NCBI GenBank assembly: GCA_003644215.1
Contig: QNBU01000036.1
Span: forward strand, 1-8,584
Reading direction: 5' to 3'
Length of the DNA: 8,584 nt
Origin: Planctomycetota bacterium
GTDB taxonomy: Bacteria > Planctomycetota > Phycisphaerae > Sedimentisphaerales > Anaerohalosphaeraceae
Part shown: piece after piece, positions 1 to 7,453 of the stretch
Position numbering within the stretch: the first letter of the stretch is position 1
How the letters are laid out: every line of letters begins with the position of its first letter
Notes under the pieces: generated by a model
Database searches by the model: none
What the model was told of the DNA's origin: nothing
What the model saw: only the letters and a program-made list of their open reading frames with translations
Program-made: the position numbers and the translations under genes

Positions 1-468
1 ATATTCGGCCACCCGCCGCTGGGGGTCGGCGATGCCAACTTTTCTCATCATATCGACCGCCATATCCCGCGCCTGACTGCCGGACTTTTTCTGGTGCAAT
101 TTGACCGCTTCAACGATCTGATTGCCCACGGTAAACACCGGATTTAAGCTGGTCATCGGCTCCTGAAAAATCATAGCAATCTCGTTGCCGCGAATTTGTC
201 GCATTCGGCTCTCGGATGCATCGAGCAGCGATTCACCGTCGAAGACAACCTCGCCTTCAACAATTTTTCCCGGGGGATACGGAATCAGCTGCATCACCGA
301 CAGTGCCGTTACGCTCTTGCCGCAACCGCTTTCACCCACCACCGCCAGAGTTTTTCCCGCCGGAATGTCGAAGCTGACATCCTGTACCGCCCTGACCAAG
401 CCCTGCTCGGTCTGAAAGTGGGTCGAGAGATTCTTAATCGATAATAATATGTTACTTTTATCTATCAT
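1..468 (-). CDS. Oligopeptide/dipeptide ABC transporter ATP-binding protein, OppD/DppD type (5'-complete, C-terminus outside window)
   Basis: This is the N-terminal 156 residues of an ABC ATPase that would energise import through the two permeases encoded just upstream. The reading frame runs open to the left edge, so the gene is cut by the window. The protein starts MIDKSNILLSIKNLSTHF. The Walker A motif GESGCGKS lies at residues 45-52 and the Q-loop FQEPMTSLNP carries its glutamine at residue 102. The text ends at RRVAEY, immediately before where the family normally has the LSGG signature, so signature, Walker B and H-loop are not visible. FQEPMTSLNPVFTVGNQI is typical of the OppD/DppD/AppD subfamily. 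ATG at 468 is the natural start because it places the beta-strand before Walker A at the usual distance. The ribosome-binding site is weak (GCGGAAA just upstream). The 60-nt gap from the permease gene contains a double-hairpin repeat. An OppF-type partner ATPase would be expected further left. Substrate specificity cannot be read from this piece. Confidence 0.93.
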   Translation of the reverse strand, partial: MIDKSNILLSIKNLSTHFQTEQGLVRAVQDVSFDIPAGKTLAVVGESGCGKSVTALSVMQLIPYPPGKIVEGEVVFDGESLLDASESRMRQIRGNEIAMIFQEPMTSLNPVFTVGNQIVEAVKLHQKKSGSQARDMAVDMMRKVGIADPQRRVAEY

Positions 469-477
469 ATTTTCCGC

Positions 478-527
478 GTGGCATGGCCATCCTGGCCGTG
501 TTTTCATGGGCTGGAAGCCCATACCAC
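478..527. repeat. 50-bp double-hairpin palindromic element (REP/BIME-like) between the oppC- and oppD-type genes
   Basis: The gap between the two genes is almost entirely two adjacent hairpins. On the plus strand, 506-512 ATGGGCT pairs perfectly with 516-522 AGCCCAT around a GGA loop. 482-489 CATGGCCA pairs with 493-500 TGGCCGTG around a TCC loop, with one T-G pair that becomes an A-C mismatch in the minus-strand transcript. The outer ends are also complementary: GTGGCATGG at 478-486 against CCATACCAC at 519-527, 8 of 9 positions. The triloops GGA and TCC are complementary to each other. No T-run follows on either strand, so it is not a classical intrinsic terminator. The form resembles dispersed palindromic repeats (REP/BIME type); only one copy is visible here. 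Inside an operon such an element could stabilise the upstream mRNA or lower expression of the ATPase gene; that is inference. Confidence 0.7.
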
Positions 528-528
528 T

Positions 529-1500
529 TTAATCCGTCCTCAATTTCGGGTCCAGGCAATCCCGCAGGGCATCGCCAAATATATTCAGTGCCAGCGAGAT
601 AAAGAAGATCGCCACCGTCGCGGCGACCATTTCCCACCAGACATTGCGGGCCAATTCGGTTCGAGCCGCGTCAATCATCGCTCCCCAACTGGGCTTATCG
701 GTTTCACCTAAGCCCAGAAAACTCAAAATAACCTCGGCGTGGATAAAACCGACAAATCGCAGAGAGAAGTTGATAATAATGATATGGAACACATTTGGCA
801 ACAGATGCAGGAAGATAATGCGGCCGCCGGAACAGCCCATCGCACGCGCCGCTAATACATATTCGCTCTCTTTGCGTTTGATAATTTCGCCGCGAATGAG
901 CCGGCAGATCCCCACCCAACTCGTCAGACCCAGTGCAACATAAACCGCCGTAATGCCTTTAATCTCAATACCGAAAAATGTCTGCGTCCGCAAAACAACC
1001 GCAAATGCCATAATCAGAACAATGCCCGGAATGGTTCCGATGGTCGTATAGAGCCAGACGATCACATCATCGGCCCAGCCGCGGAAATACCCGGCAATCG
1101 CTCCCATCGGCACGCCGATTAGTAAGCTGATAACCGATGCGAATAACGCCACTGTAATCGATGTCTTGGCGCCATAGAGCATCTTGCGAAAAGTGGACTG
1201 GCCCAAAAAATCTGTCCCGAAAATCGTCCATCCCGTCTCCGAAAGCTCCTGCCCTTCCGGCGTCCATTCGTACTGAATCCACGGTTTTTGGTAGGACGGG
1301 CCAACCGTCTCTTGCCAGTCGAACAGCGGAATATCCCATTGGAACACCCCATCCAGAAAAATCAGACCCGCCAGAGCAAAATAGAGCAGAACGATGACAA
1401 AGCAGACTTTCGCAAACCCGCGTTTGCGCAAACGCCGAATCCCATCGGACCAAAGCGACCGGCCCTTGACCAGTTCAGTTGTTGTCGGCAAATCAATCAA
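529..1500 (-). CDS. Oligopeptide/dipeptide ABC transporter permease, OppC/DppC type
   Basis: Inner-membrane permease subunit, 323 residues, the usual size for the family. It would pair with the OppB-type permease encoded immediately upstream. Hydrophobic segments lie near residues 32-50, 113-137, 147-170, 184-200, 236-258 and 290-310. The large periplasmic loop after the first segment (about 51-112) contains FGTDFLG, the typical OppC-family motif. The EAA-type cytoplasmic loop that docks on the ATPase is at about 214-236 (YVLAARAMGCSGGRIIFLHLLPN). The C-terminus has the characteristic ILSFLGLG...PSWGAMI and LRDCLDP blocks. The start is TTG at 1500: an in-frame stop lies just upstream, and GAGG sits 7 nt before this codon. 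The first codons overlap the end of the OppB-type gene by 8 nt, indicating translational coupling. One oddity is that the usual GRD following FGTDxLG in this family reads GQS here. Confidence 0.94.
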   Translation of the reverse strand: MIDLPTTTELVKGRSLWSDGIRRLRKRGFAKVCFVIVLLYFALAGLIFLDGVFQWDIPLFDWQETVGPSYQKPWIQYEWTPEGQELSETGWTIFGTDFLGQSTFRKMLYGAKTSITVALFASVISLLIGVPMGAIAGYFRGWADDVIVWLYTTIGTIPGIVLIMAFAVVLRTQTFFGIEIKGITAVYVALGLTSWVGICRLIRGEIIKRKESEYVLAARAMGCSGGRIIFLHLLPNVFHIIIINFSLRFVGFIHAEVILSFLGLGETDKPSWGAMIDAARTELARNVWWEMVAATVAIFFISLALNIFGDALRDCLDPKLRTD

Positions 1501-2431
1501 ATTTCACCCTCGGATCCACCCATGCGTAACAGACATCCGTTACCAAGGTAAAAAAGGCAATCAGCAAGGCCATGATAAATGTCATGGCATTGAGGACGAA
1601 GAAGTCGCGTGCATTGATCGCCTCGATCATTAAATAGCCCAGGCCCGGAATACCGAAGAACCGTTCCAGCAGCAGCGAACCCAGAATCAGATACGGGATC
1701 GACAATACGGTATTGGTAACAATCGGGATCATCGCGTTCTTGAGGACATGCTTAAACAAGACCTTTCGGGCAGTCAGGCCCTTGGCAAAGGCCGTGCGGA
1801 CATAGTCGCTTCGGACCTCATCTAACATAATCGTTCGGTAGAATCGAAGGTTTGACCCCAGTCCGGCGACGATACCGATCAGGGCGGGCAGGATGATACT
1901 TAAATAGATTGGGCGGCTGGGATCATAAAAGATCGGGAACCAGTCCAGCTTGTATGCGAAGTAATACTGGCCGAAAATGATGAAACTCAGATAGGGAATA
2001 CTCATCCCCGCGACACACAAAAAGACGATGATATGATCCCACACCGTCCCGCGCAAAAACGCGACAATGAGTGCGAAGCTGATGGAAATCACAAGCGTCC
2101 CGAAAAACATCGGAACCGTCAGTGCCAGCGAGGGGCCAACGCCGCGAAAAATCTTTTCGCCGATCTTTTCCCTGTCCAGCGCGCGACCAAAATTAAAGGT
2201 AAACGCCTTTTTGAAATGAGCCAAAAACTGGCTGTCCCACGCCAAAAACAGCGGCTTATCAAACCCGTATTCGTGGCGAATTTCGGCAATCGTTTCGGCA
2301 TCGGCGTTTTTGCCCGCGATCTGTTGAGAGATATCGCCCCCAACCAGCGTAAACAGGCAGAATGTTACCAGCAATACGCCCATCACAATTGGGATCAGAT
2401 ACAACAATCGTCGAATAATATACGCCGTCAT
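1493..2431 (-). CDS. Oligopeptide/dipeptide ABC transporter permease, OppB/DppB type
   Basis: Inner-membrane permease subunit, 312 residues, full length for the OppB/DppB family. The N-terminus MTAYIIRRLLYLIPIVMGV is diagnostic of the family. Predicted membrane segments lie near residues 9-30, 101-125, 133-157, 177-195, 237-258 and 281-303, with a long periplasmic loop after the first (about 31-100, including HEYGFDKPL). The EAA coupling loop is at about 210-236 (YVRTAFAKGLTARKVLFKHVL), followed by the conserved LLERFFGIPGLGYLMIEAI block at 254-272 and the terminal DPRVKFD. Its ATG overlaps the stop codon of the upstream binding-protein gene in an ATGA arrangement (4 nt), and its own stop overlaps the start of the OppC-type gene. 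It would form the heterodimeric translocation pore with the OppC-type subunit. Confidence 0.95.
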   Translation of the reverse strand: MTAYIIRRLLYLIPIVMGVLLVTFCLFTLVGGDISQQIAGKNADAETIAEIRHEYGFDKPLFLAWDSQFLAHFKKAFTFNFGRALDREKIGEKIFRGVGPSLALTVPMFFGTLVISISFALIVAFLRGTVWDHIIVFLCVAGMSIPYLSFIIFGQYYFAYKLDWFPIFYDPSRPIYLSIILPALIGIVAGLGSNLRFYRTIMLDEVRSDYVRTAFAKGLTARKVLFKHVLKNAMIPIVTNTVLSIPYLILGSLLLERFFGIPGLGYLMIEAINARDFFVLNAMTFIMALLIAFFTLVTDVCYAWVDPRVKFD

Positions 2432-4260
2432 TGGTCTTTCTTCTTCAACTCTTTCAGCAGTTCCTTATACGCTCTTTGCTTTTCACTGTCAATGCGAATG
2501 TACTTTACATGTGAATATAAAAACGGGTGTGGTTTGTAATTATCATACCATTCGTGATGCAGGTTGTACTGAACGCGTTGAGTAGTAAAAACAGCAGGAT
2601 AATCTTCCAAAACCATCTTTTCCATTTTATGAAACAGTTCGGCTCTTTCTGGTGAGGGAAACATTACTTCCGCCCTCTCATACAACGCATCGTATTCGGG
2701 GTTTGAATAAAAAAAACTGTTTCCCATAGGCGCAAAATACTTTGTCGGAAACATCGAAAAGACGCTTAATGGGTCAGGGGATGAAAAACGCACGCCACTA
2801 CCAAAAATTTGATGCTGCCCTTTATTCATCATATCAACATAAGTGGGCCAATCTAAATAGTTAATCTCAATCTTTATGCCCGCCTTTTCAATTTGCCTTT
2901 GAATAAGTTGTGCGAACTGGCGTGAAAACGGATCAGAACCCGGCCAGCCAATCTTAAGAGGAGGGATAGAACCACCATGAATTTTTTCGGCTTCTCTGAG
3001 CAATTCTTTTGCCTTGGAAAGATCATAAGCCATGTAATTCAATTCAGCTAACTCGGGGTTATAACCATCCAGCAAAGGATGAACCAAGCTATGTGCAATT
3101 CTCCAGCGATTGTTATACATCAATTCATTGATTTGCTCTCGATTAACTGCAAAACTTATCGCTTTGCGCAATGGCTTATTGTTCCCCAATACGGGGTCTT
3201 TCATATTGAATCCAAGATAATACAAAGAGGGTTGATCCTTGATCGTAACTTCGATATTCCTGTCTTTCATAAACTCTTTTGGGGCTTTGCTGACAATATC
3301 CACCGCCGAATCAAAATTATCTTTGGGGATATACAACCGATCAAATTCCCCTCGAAGAAACAACAGCCAAGCGGGTTGATACTCCTCGATTACTCGATAA
3401 ATCACACGATCCACAAAAGGCATTTGCTTTCCGGCGTCTTCCAAATACCCATTTTCAATGTCAGATAGTTCGCCCTCTGTTGGGTAGAAGTCGTCCCGGT
3501 AATGCTCATTCCTTTCCAGTTCAATATAAATACCTCTCTGCCATGTTTTCAGCTTAAATGGCCCGGTTCCGATAGGGTGAACAGGAGCGTCAATTTTATA
3601 ATAATCGACCACTTCTTTGGCAACGGGGGCTGTCACAACGCCGGTCAAATCGTTTATTAATTGAGGCCAGGGTTTGGCCAGTTTGATTTGAAATGTATAG
3701 TCATCCAGGGCCTGAAGTCCTTCTACATCATAAGAGTAATCAACATCGTATTCTTTCTTAAATTGCTTAGTATATTCGCGAAACTCATTGAGTCCGACAA
3801 TATAATCTTTCAACCCACCCCAATTCACACTGGCATATTTAACATTTGCAATTCGCTTGAAGGCAAAAACAAAATCCTGTGCTTTAAGTTCACGGCCTTT
3901 GCCATCGGGAAAGCAGGGATTATTATGAAAAAAAACACCTTTTTTAATGCTAATTGTATAAGTCAACTTGTCTTCGCTTATGACCGGCATATCAGCCGCC
4001 AAACAGGGAATGATTTCAAAGGGACGCTTTAAATAATGGTAAGTGTACAGAGATTCGCATATTTGAGAAACGAGTTGGGAACCATAAACATCCTGTATAT
4101 TTCCGGGGTCAATATTTGTAACTTTTGATATAAGAGAGTAGCGTAAGACCATTTCACCGGACTTGCCGTCATCGTCTTTTTTTGAGCAACCAGAAATGAG
4201 TAACAGCAGTATGCAAATTGCAGGCATTACAAAAACAAATTGTTTTATGAATCCTTTCAT
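2428..4260 (-). CDS. Peptide-type ABC transporter solute-binding lipoprotein (second of two tandem paralogues, AT-rich)
   Basis: Group-5 (OppA/DppA/NikA-type) extracytoplasmic binding protein, 610 residues from the chosen start. The N-terminus MKGFIKQFVFVMPAICILLL is a lipoprotein signal peptide with lipobox ISGC at 22-25, so Cys25 should be lipidated. The in-frame ATG 45 nt upstream would add a polar N-terminal extension inside the preceding gene, so I chose 4260, 4 nt after that gene's TAG. The visible SD is weak, so translation probably depends on coupling. Family blocks include the PCFPDGKGR region at about 115-123, GTGPFKLKTWQRGIYIELERN at 231-251, GFNMKDPVLGNNKPLRKAISF at 350-370, and LDWPTYVDMM near 469-478. 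It is a diverged paralogue of the upstream gene: residues 65-140 match 54 of 76 positions in residues 75-150 of the neighbour. Base composition is strikingly low in GC compared with both flanking genes. It should deliver oligopeptides or a similar ligand to the shared permease; the ligand is unknown. Confidence 0.93.
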   Translation of the reverse strand: MKGFIKQFVFVMPAICILLLLISGCSKKDDDGKSGEMVLRYSLISKVTNIDPGNIQDVYGSQLVSQICESLYTYHYLKRPFEIIPCLAADMPVISEDKLTYTISIKKGVFFHNNPCFPDGKGRELKAQDFVFAFKRIANVKYASVNWGGLKDYIVGLNEFREYTKQFKKEYDVDYSYDVEGLQALDDYTFQIKLAKPWPQLINDLTGVVTAPVAKEVVDYYKIDAPVHPIGTGPFKLKTWQRGIYIELERNEHYRDDFYPTEGELSDIENGYLEDAGKQMPFVDRVIYRVIEEYQPAWLLFLRGEFDRLYIPKDNFDSAVDIVSKAPKEFMKDRNIEVTIKDQPSLYYLGFNMKDPVLGNNKPLRKAISFAVNREQINELMYNNRWRIAHSLVHPLLDGYNPELAELNYMAYDLSKAKELLREAEKIHGGSIPPLKIGWPGSDPFSRQFAQLIQRQIEKAGIKIEINYLDWPTYVDMMNKGQHQIFGSGVRFSSPDPLSVFSMFPTKYFAPMGNSFFYSNPEYDALYERAEVMFPSPERAELFHKMEKMVLEDYPAVFTTQRVQYNLHHEWYDNYKPHPFLYSHVKYIRIDSEKQRAYKELLKELKKKDQ

Positions 4261-4264
4261 CGCG

Positions 4265-6112
4265 CTACTTAAATGTCTTCCTGTATGTGTCTCGTTTGGC
4301 CGCATCTACGGTATAATATTTCAGGTGTCCGAAGCCGGTTGCATCGGCCTTGTAGGGGTCTGGCTTGACATTTCCAAGCCAGTTGTGATGTATTATATAC
4401 CCAATGCGATGATAGGTAAAGGCGCAAGGCATTTCTTCGAGTACAAGCCGTTGGGCCTGCCTGTAGAGTTTAGTCCGCTGGGGGCCATCGGGCATCACCG
4501 AAACCCGCTCGTAAAGGGCGTTAAATTCGGGATTATTGAAGTTGGTGCTGTTGGGCCATGAGGCGTTCGGCCCGTAAAAGACGCTGAGAAAGCTCTCAAC
4601 ATCGGGATAATCAGCCATCCAGCCGGAAAAAAACATTTGGTGACTGCCGTTTCGCATCTTTTCCAGATAGGTCGGCCAGTCATACAGTTCCGTCTCGACC
4701 TCCAGCCCGATCTCGGACAGATTGCGGGCCAGAAACTGCAGCGTCTGCTTTTGCACTGTACCCGTTCTGCCGATGGCAAGGCGAAGTTTTGGAATCGGCC
4801 CGCCGTGAAGCTGTTCGGCCTCTTTCAGACACGCTTTGGCCTTTTGGATATCAAAACGACTCGGCGACCCTTCCCTGATGGTTTCATCGTATCCGGCCAT
4901 AATCAACGGAATGAAACCACGCGCCGGTTTTCCCTTGCTGCTCAGGATAATGTCAATAAACTTTTTCCGATCAATCGCATAGTTAATCGCATATCGCAAC
5001 GGCTTGTTTTGACCGAGAACGGGGTCGTTCATATTCATCCCCAGCCAAAAAGTGCTGGGTTCATCAAACAGTTTTAGCCGCATCCGGCGCCGCTTCATTT
5101 CTTCGGTCAGCTCGGTTCCCATTGAGACCGCCTGCCCGAAATTGTCCTTCGGAATCGAGTTAATGTCAATGTCGCCCCGCATCAGCAACAACCATCGCGG
5201 CTGATTCTCCACCACCACCCGCCAGAACACCCGGTCAATCAAGGGCAGCTGCTTGCCCGCATTAGCCAGCAAGCCCGCGGCGACATCATCCGGCATCCCT
5301 TTTGAAGGATAAAAAACCTGCCGATAATTCGGATTGCGAACCGCCTCAAGATAGATGCCGCGATGCCACTGTTTGAGCATATACGGGCCGGTTCCCACCG
5401 GATGCTTGACAATATCCGGGCCGTAATAATCCACCGCTTCTTTGGCCATCGGGGCCGTCGGCAGAAAGGCCAGCCAGTAAATCAACTGCGGCCACGGTCG
5501 GTGAAGTTTGATGACGAGTGTAAAGTCGTCTTCGGCATACAGACCTTCAACCGGACGGCTGTAACCGACCTGCCCTTTCGAGCAGCCCTTGGTGTATTCC
5601 CGAAAATCATCCAGACCGAGTATCCGGCCATCGAAAATATACCAGCTTTTGCTAAGCACCTTAACATTGGCAATGCGTTTGAAAGCATAGACAAAATCAT
5701 GTGCCGTAAGTTGTCTGCCTTTGCCATCCGGGAAACAGGGAGCATCGTGGAAATAGACACCCTTTTTTACAGAGATTCGATAGGCCGTTCCGTCTTCGCT
5801 GACCTCCGGCATCACCGCGGCTAATTCCGGAACGATTTCGTGCGGGCGTTTGAGGTAATGATAGCTATATAGGGACTCATAAAACTCACTGCAAACCCCG
5901 TGCGAGGCCGTATCGCCTACATCCGCCGGATCAAGCGTCTGAATCTTGCTGCGAATTCGCTGATTCAAAATGATTTCATCAGGAGTCGAGGCGGGGTGAT
6001 CGTCCTGGTTACAGGCAGAAAAAAACGATGCGCAAATGAGAATAGTGAGCCGGCAAAAGCGATGGGACGCAATTTGACTCAGATATCGAGCTTTGGGCGA
6101 GGCAGGAAACAC
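4265..6112 (-). CDS. Peptide-type ABC transporter solute-binding lipoprotein (first of two tandem paralogues)
   Basis: Group-5 binding protein of 615 residues, longer than the roughly 540 of E. coli OppA. A polar N-region of about 20 residues precedes a hydrophobic stretch (RLTILICASFF) and a lipobox FSAC, with Cys34 as the likely lipidated residue. Family blocks include ESLYSYHYLKRPHEIVPELA at 79-98, GVYFHDAPCFPDGKGR at 118-133, HPVGTGPYMLKQWHRGIYLE at 237-256, GMNMNDPVLGQNKPLRYAIN at 358-377, and YDWPTYLEKMRNGSHQMFFS at 477-496. The start is GTG at 6112, with AAAGGAA at 6123-6129 about 10 nt upstream; no ATG is available before the signal peptide. It sits 26 nt after the first operon gene and 4 nt before the second binding-protein gene. 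GC content is like that of the permease genes. It probably shares the permease with its paralogue but may prefer a different ligand. The specificity call (peptide versus other group-5 ligands) is family-level inference. Confidence 0.93.
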   Translation of the reverse strand: MFPASPKARYLSQIASHRFCRLTILICASFFSACNQDDHPASTPDEIILNQRIRSKIQTLDPADVGDTASHGVCSEFYESLYSYHYLKRPHEIVPELAAVMPEVSEDGTAYRISVKKGVYFHDAPCFPDGKGRQLTAHDFVYAFKRIANVKVLSKSWYIFDGRILGLDDFREYTKGCSKGQVGYSRPVEGLYAEDDFTLVIKLHRPWPQLIYWLAFLPTAPMAKEAVDYYGPDIVKHPVGTGPYMLKQWHRGIYLEAVRNPNYRQVFYPSKGMPDDVAAGLLANAGKQLPLIDRVFWRVVVENQPRWLLLMRGDIDINSIPKDNFGQAVSMGTELTEEMKRRRMRLKLFDEPSTFWLGMNMNDPVLGQNKPLRYAINYAIDRKKFIDIILSSKGKPARGFIPLIMAGYDETIREGSPSRFDIQKAKACLKEAEQLHGGPIPKLRLAIGRTGTVQKQTLQFLARNLSEIGLEVETELYDWPTYLEKMRNGSHQMFFSGWMADYPDVESFLSVFYGPNASWPNSTNFNNPEFNALYERVSVMPDGPQRTKLYRQAQRLVLEEMPCAFTYHRIGYIIHHNWLGNVKPDPYKADATGFGHLKYYTVDAAKRDTYRKTFK

Positions 6113-6122
6113 AATCCGTTTG

Positions 6123-6129
6123 TTCCTTT
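6123..6129 (-). promoter_or_regulatory. Shine-Dalgarno site for the GTG-started binding-protein gene
   Basis: The transcript reads AAAGGAA here, ending 10 nt before the GTG at 6112. It is the only good anti-SD match in the 26-nt spacer and supports the GTG start over any internal codon. Confidence 0.55.
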
Positions 6130-6138
6130 AATCTATCC

Positions 6139-7257
6139 TTAGTCCTGACTGGTAATCTTTTCCGGAATCGGCCCCAGTTCCGGCGGAGCCGTGATGGGTT
6201 TGCCGGAAGCGTCTTTGCCGTAATCAAACTTAAACTTTTCCGCCAACAGACCCGAACGCATACGATCGCCAAAGAGAACCTCGTACTCTCGTTCCATGCC
6301 CGTCTTGCGCTTCAGCGATGTGAGAATCCCTGTTTTGATGCCCGTTGTTTTGGCTAACACGGTCTGATCGACTTCAGCGATAACTGTCAGTAACCGGGCC
6401 GTCTGATCCTTTGAAAGAGCGGCTTTGCCCTTGAGATATCGCTGTATTGTCAGAGCATATAACTCCGCAAACTTACGGCCAAACTCCTTTTTAACGGCCG
6501 GATCCTGCTGAAGCATCGCGACATTGCCCAAGGCCGTCAGTAAACTCATATCCAGCGTTTCATCATGGACGGCCCAGTCGTGATAGGCCTTGATGCGGCG
6601 GTCCGCGATCAACACTAAAATATCCCGTGCAAACGGATCATCAAACGCCATACAAAAACGAATCACCCTCTTTTGTATTTCGGTCTGTGTCTCAACGGAA
6701 ATGCGTTTTTTGAAACCGCTCAAAATGGCCTCGGTTGTTTTCTCGTCGCCGGTTATATCGGAGGTCAACTGCTCGATAACCGCCGGGCTGCTTATCGCCT
6801 TGAAAGCCCAATAGCGTGTTACGGCATCCTCCGCATCTAACCGCTGCAAAGCCAAAGAGGACACACCGGGGCTTTTCAGTTCGGCTGTAAGGATCATAAG
6901 GTTGCGTTCGATCATTTGACGCTGCTGAGAATCCTCCATCCGCTGCACATCGGCAAACGCAGTTTCAATCGCATTTTTCGCTTCGGCGACATAAGCGGCA
7001 GCATAGTGCGAGAGGTACTCAGTTCCTTTTTGTTCGGCCAGTTGCCTCCGAATTTCGACGCACTCTCTTGAAGTCTCTGTAAGCAACATCTGATCAAGAG
7101 CCGTTGACCAGAATTTGGATATCACACCCTTCTCAGGAGCGGTCAATTCCGCGCTCGAATCCTGAACACGCAATCGAAGTGTTTCAATTTCTGTCGTCGT
7201 AACCGAATAAGCGACAGCCATACAAACAAAACCAAGGAAATAGGGTAAGTTCTTCAT
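6139..7257 (-). CDS. Exported alpha-helical protein of unknown function, first gene of the transporter operon
   Basis: I do not recognise a named family. From the ATG at 7257 the product is 372 residues. The N-terminus MKNLPYFLGFVCMAVAYS is a probable Sec signal peptide, with a plausible signal peptidase I site after AYS and no lipobox cysteine. The rest looks almost entirely alpha-helical, with repeated amphipathic helices. Stretches such as LQRLDAEDAVTRYWAFKAIS and SLLTALGNVAML are reminiscent of HEAT/armadillo-like solenoids, though I cannot show regular repeats. The C-terminal 35 or so residues are rich in Pro, Gly and Lys and look unstructured. ATG 7257 is preferred over the in-frame GTG at 7302 because AGGTGA lies 7 nt upstream of it and the signal peptide begins there. 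It is the promoter-proximal gene, 26 nt before the binding proteins, which suggests a periplasmic role linked to the importer (substrate processing, scaffolding or sensing). That link rests only on operon context. Confidence 0.85.
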   Translation of the reverse strand: MKNLPYFLGFVCMAVAYSVTTTEIETLRLRVQDSSAELTAPEKGVISKFWSTALDQMLLTETSRECVEIRRQLAEQKGTEYLSHYAAAYVAEAKNAIETAFADVQRMEDSQQRQMIERNLMILTAELKSPGVSSLALQRLDAEDAVTRYWAFKAISSPAVIEQLTSDITGDEKTTEAILSGFKKRISVETQTEIQKRVIRFCMAFDDPFARDILVLIADRRIKAYHDWAVHDETLDMSLLTALGNVAMLQQDPAVKKEFGRKFAELYALTIQRYLKGKAALSKDQTARLLTVIAEVDQTVLAKTTGIKTGILTSLKRKTGMEREYEVLFGDRMRSGLLAEKFKFDYGKDASGKPITAPPELGPIPEKITSQD

Positions 7258-7264
7258 TATTCTC

Positions 7265-7270
7265 TCACCT
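7265..7270 (-). promoter_or_regulatory. Shine-Dalgarno site deciding the ATG 7257 start
   Basis: The transcript reads AGGTGA, followed after 7 nt by ATG at 7257. The alternative GTG at 7302 lacks a comparable site and would put a non-signal extension in front of the signal peptide. Confidence 0.6.
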
Positions 7271-7317
7271 AACCGGAAAAAAACATTAATAAGTCCGTTC
7301 ACTACGAAGAGTTATGC

Positions 7318-7346
7318 AGGATACTTCGAGCAGCCGCAACTGTCAA
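7318..7346 (-). promoter_or_regulatory. Sigma70-like promoter of the transporter operon
   Basis: On the minus strand a perfect -35 hexamer TTGACA (7341-7346) is followed by exactly 17 bp and then TATCCT (7318-7323), a 4-of-6 match to the -10 consensus. Transcription would start near 7311 and give a leader of about 54 nt before ATG 7257. Position, orientation and spacing all suit the leftward operon. No clear operator overlaps it. Confidence 0.65.
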
Positions 7347-7453
7347 GGGAATTCGGACATCTCATAGCCCGAAGAAATGGTTTTCCAAATCAAAAAATAG
7401 GGAAACTAAAAATCTCATAGGTGTTAATATGGGTAGTTTTATTTATTTTCAAC

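Noticed and set aside
478..527. Intrinsic terminator between the oppC- and oppD-type genes
   Set aside because: Strong stems are present but no T-run follows on the minus-strand transcript, and the downstream gene clearly belongs to the same system.
2033..2539. 168-codon plus-strand frame across the OppB-type gene and the end of the binding-protein gene
   Set aside because: It is a shadow of well-supported minus-strand genes; the composition is unlike a protein family and no SD or context supports it.
4261..4305. Upstream start (4305) for the second binding protein
   Set aside because: It would add 15 polar residues ahead of a clean lipoprotein signal peptide and overlap the preceding gene by 41 nt; the ATG at 4260 fits better.
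5363..5824. 153-codon plus-strand frame within the first binding-protein gene
   Set aside because: It is antisense to conserved family blocks of the binding protein and has no independent support.
7258..7302. GTG 7302 start for the exported protein
   Set aside because: The ATG at 7257 has an AGGTGA site at proper spacing and begins the signal peptide directly.
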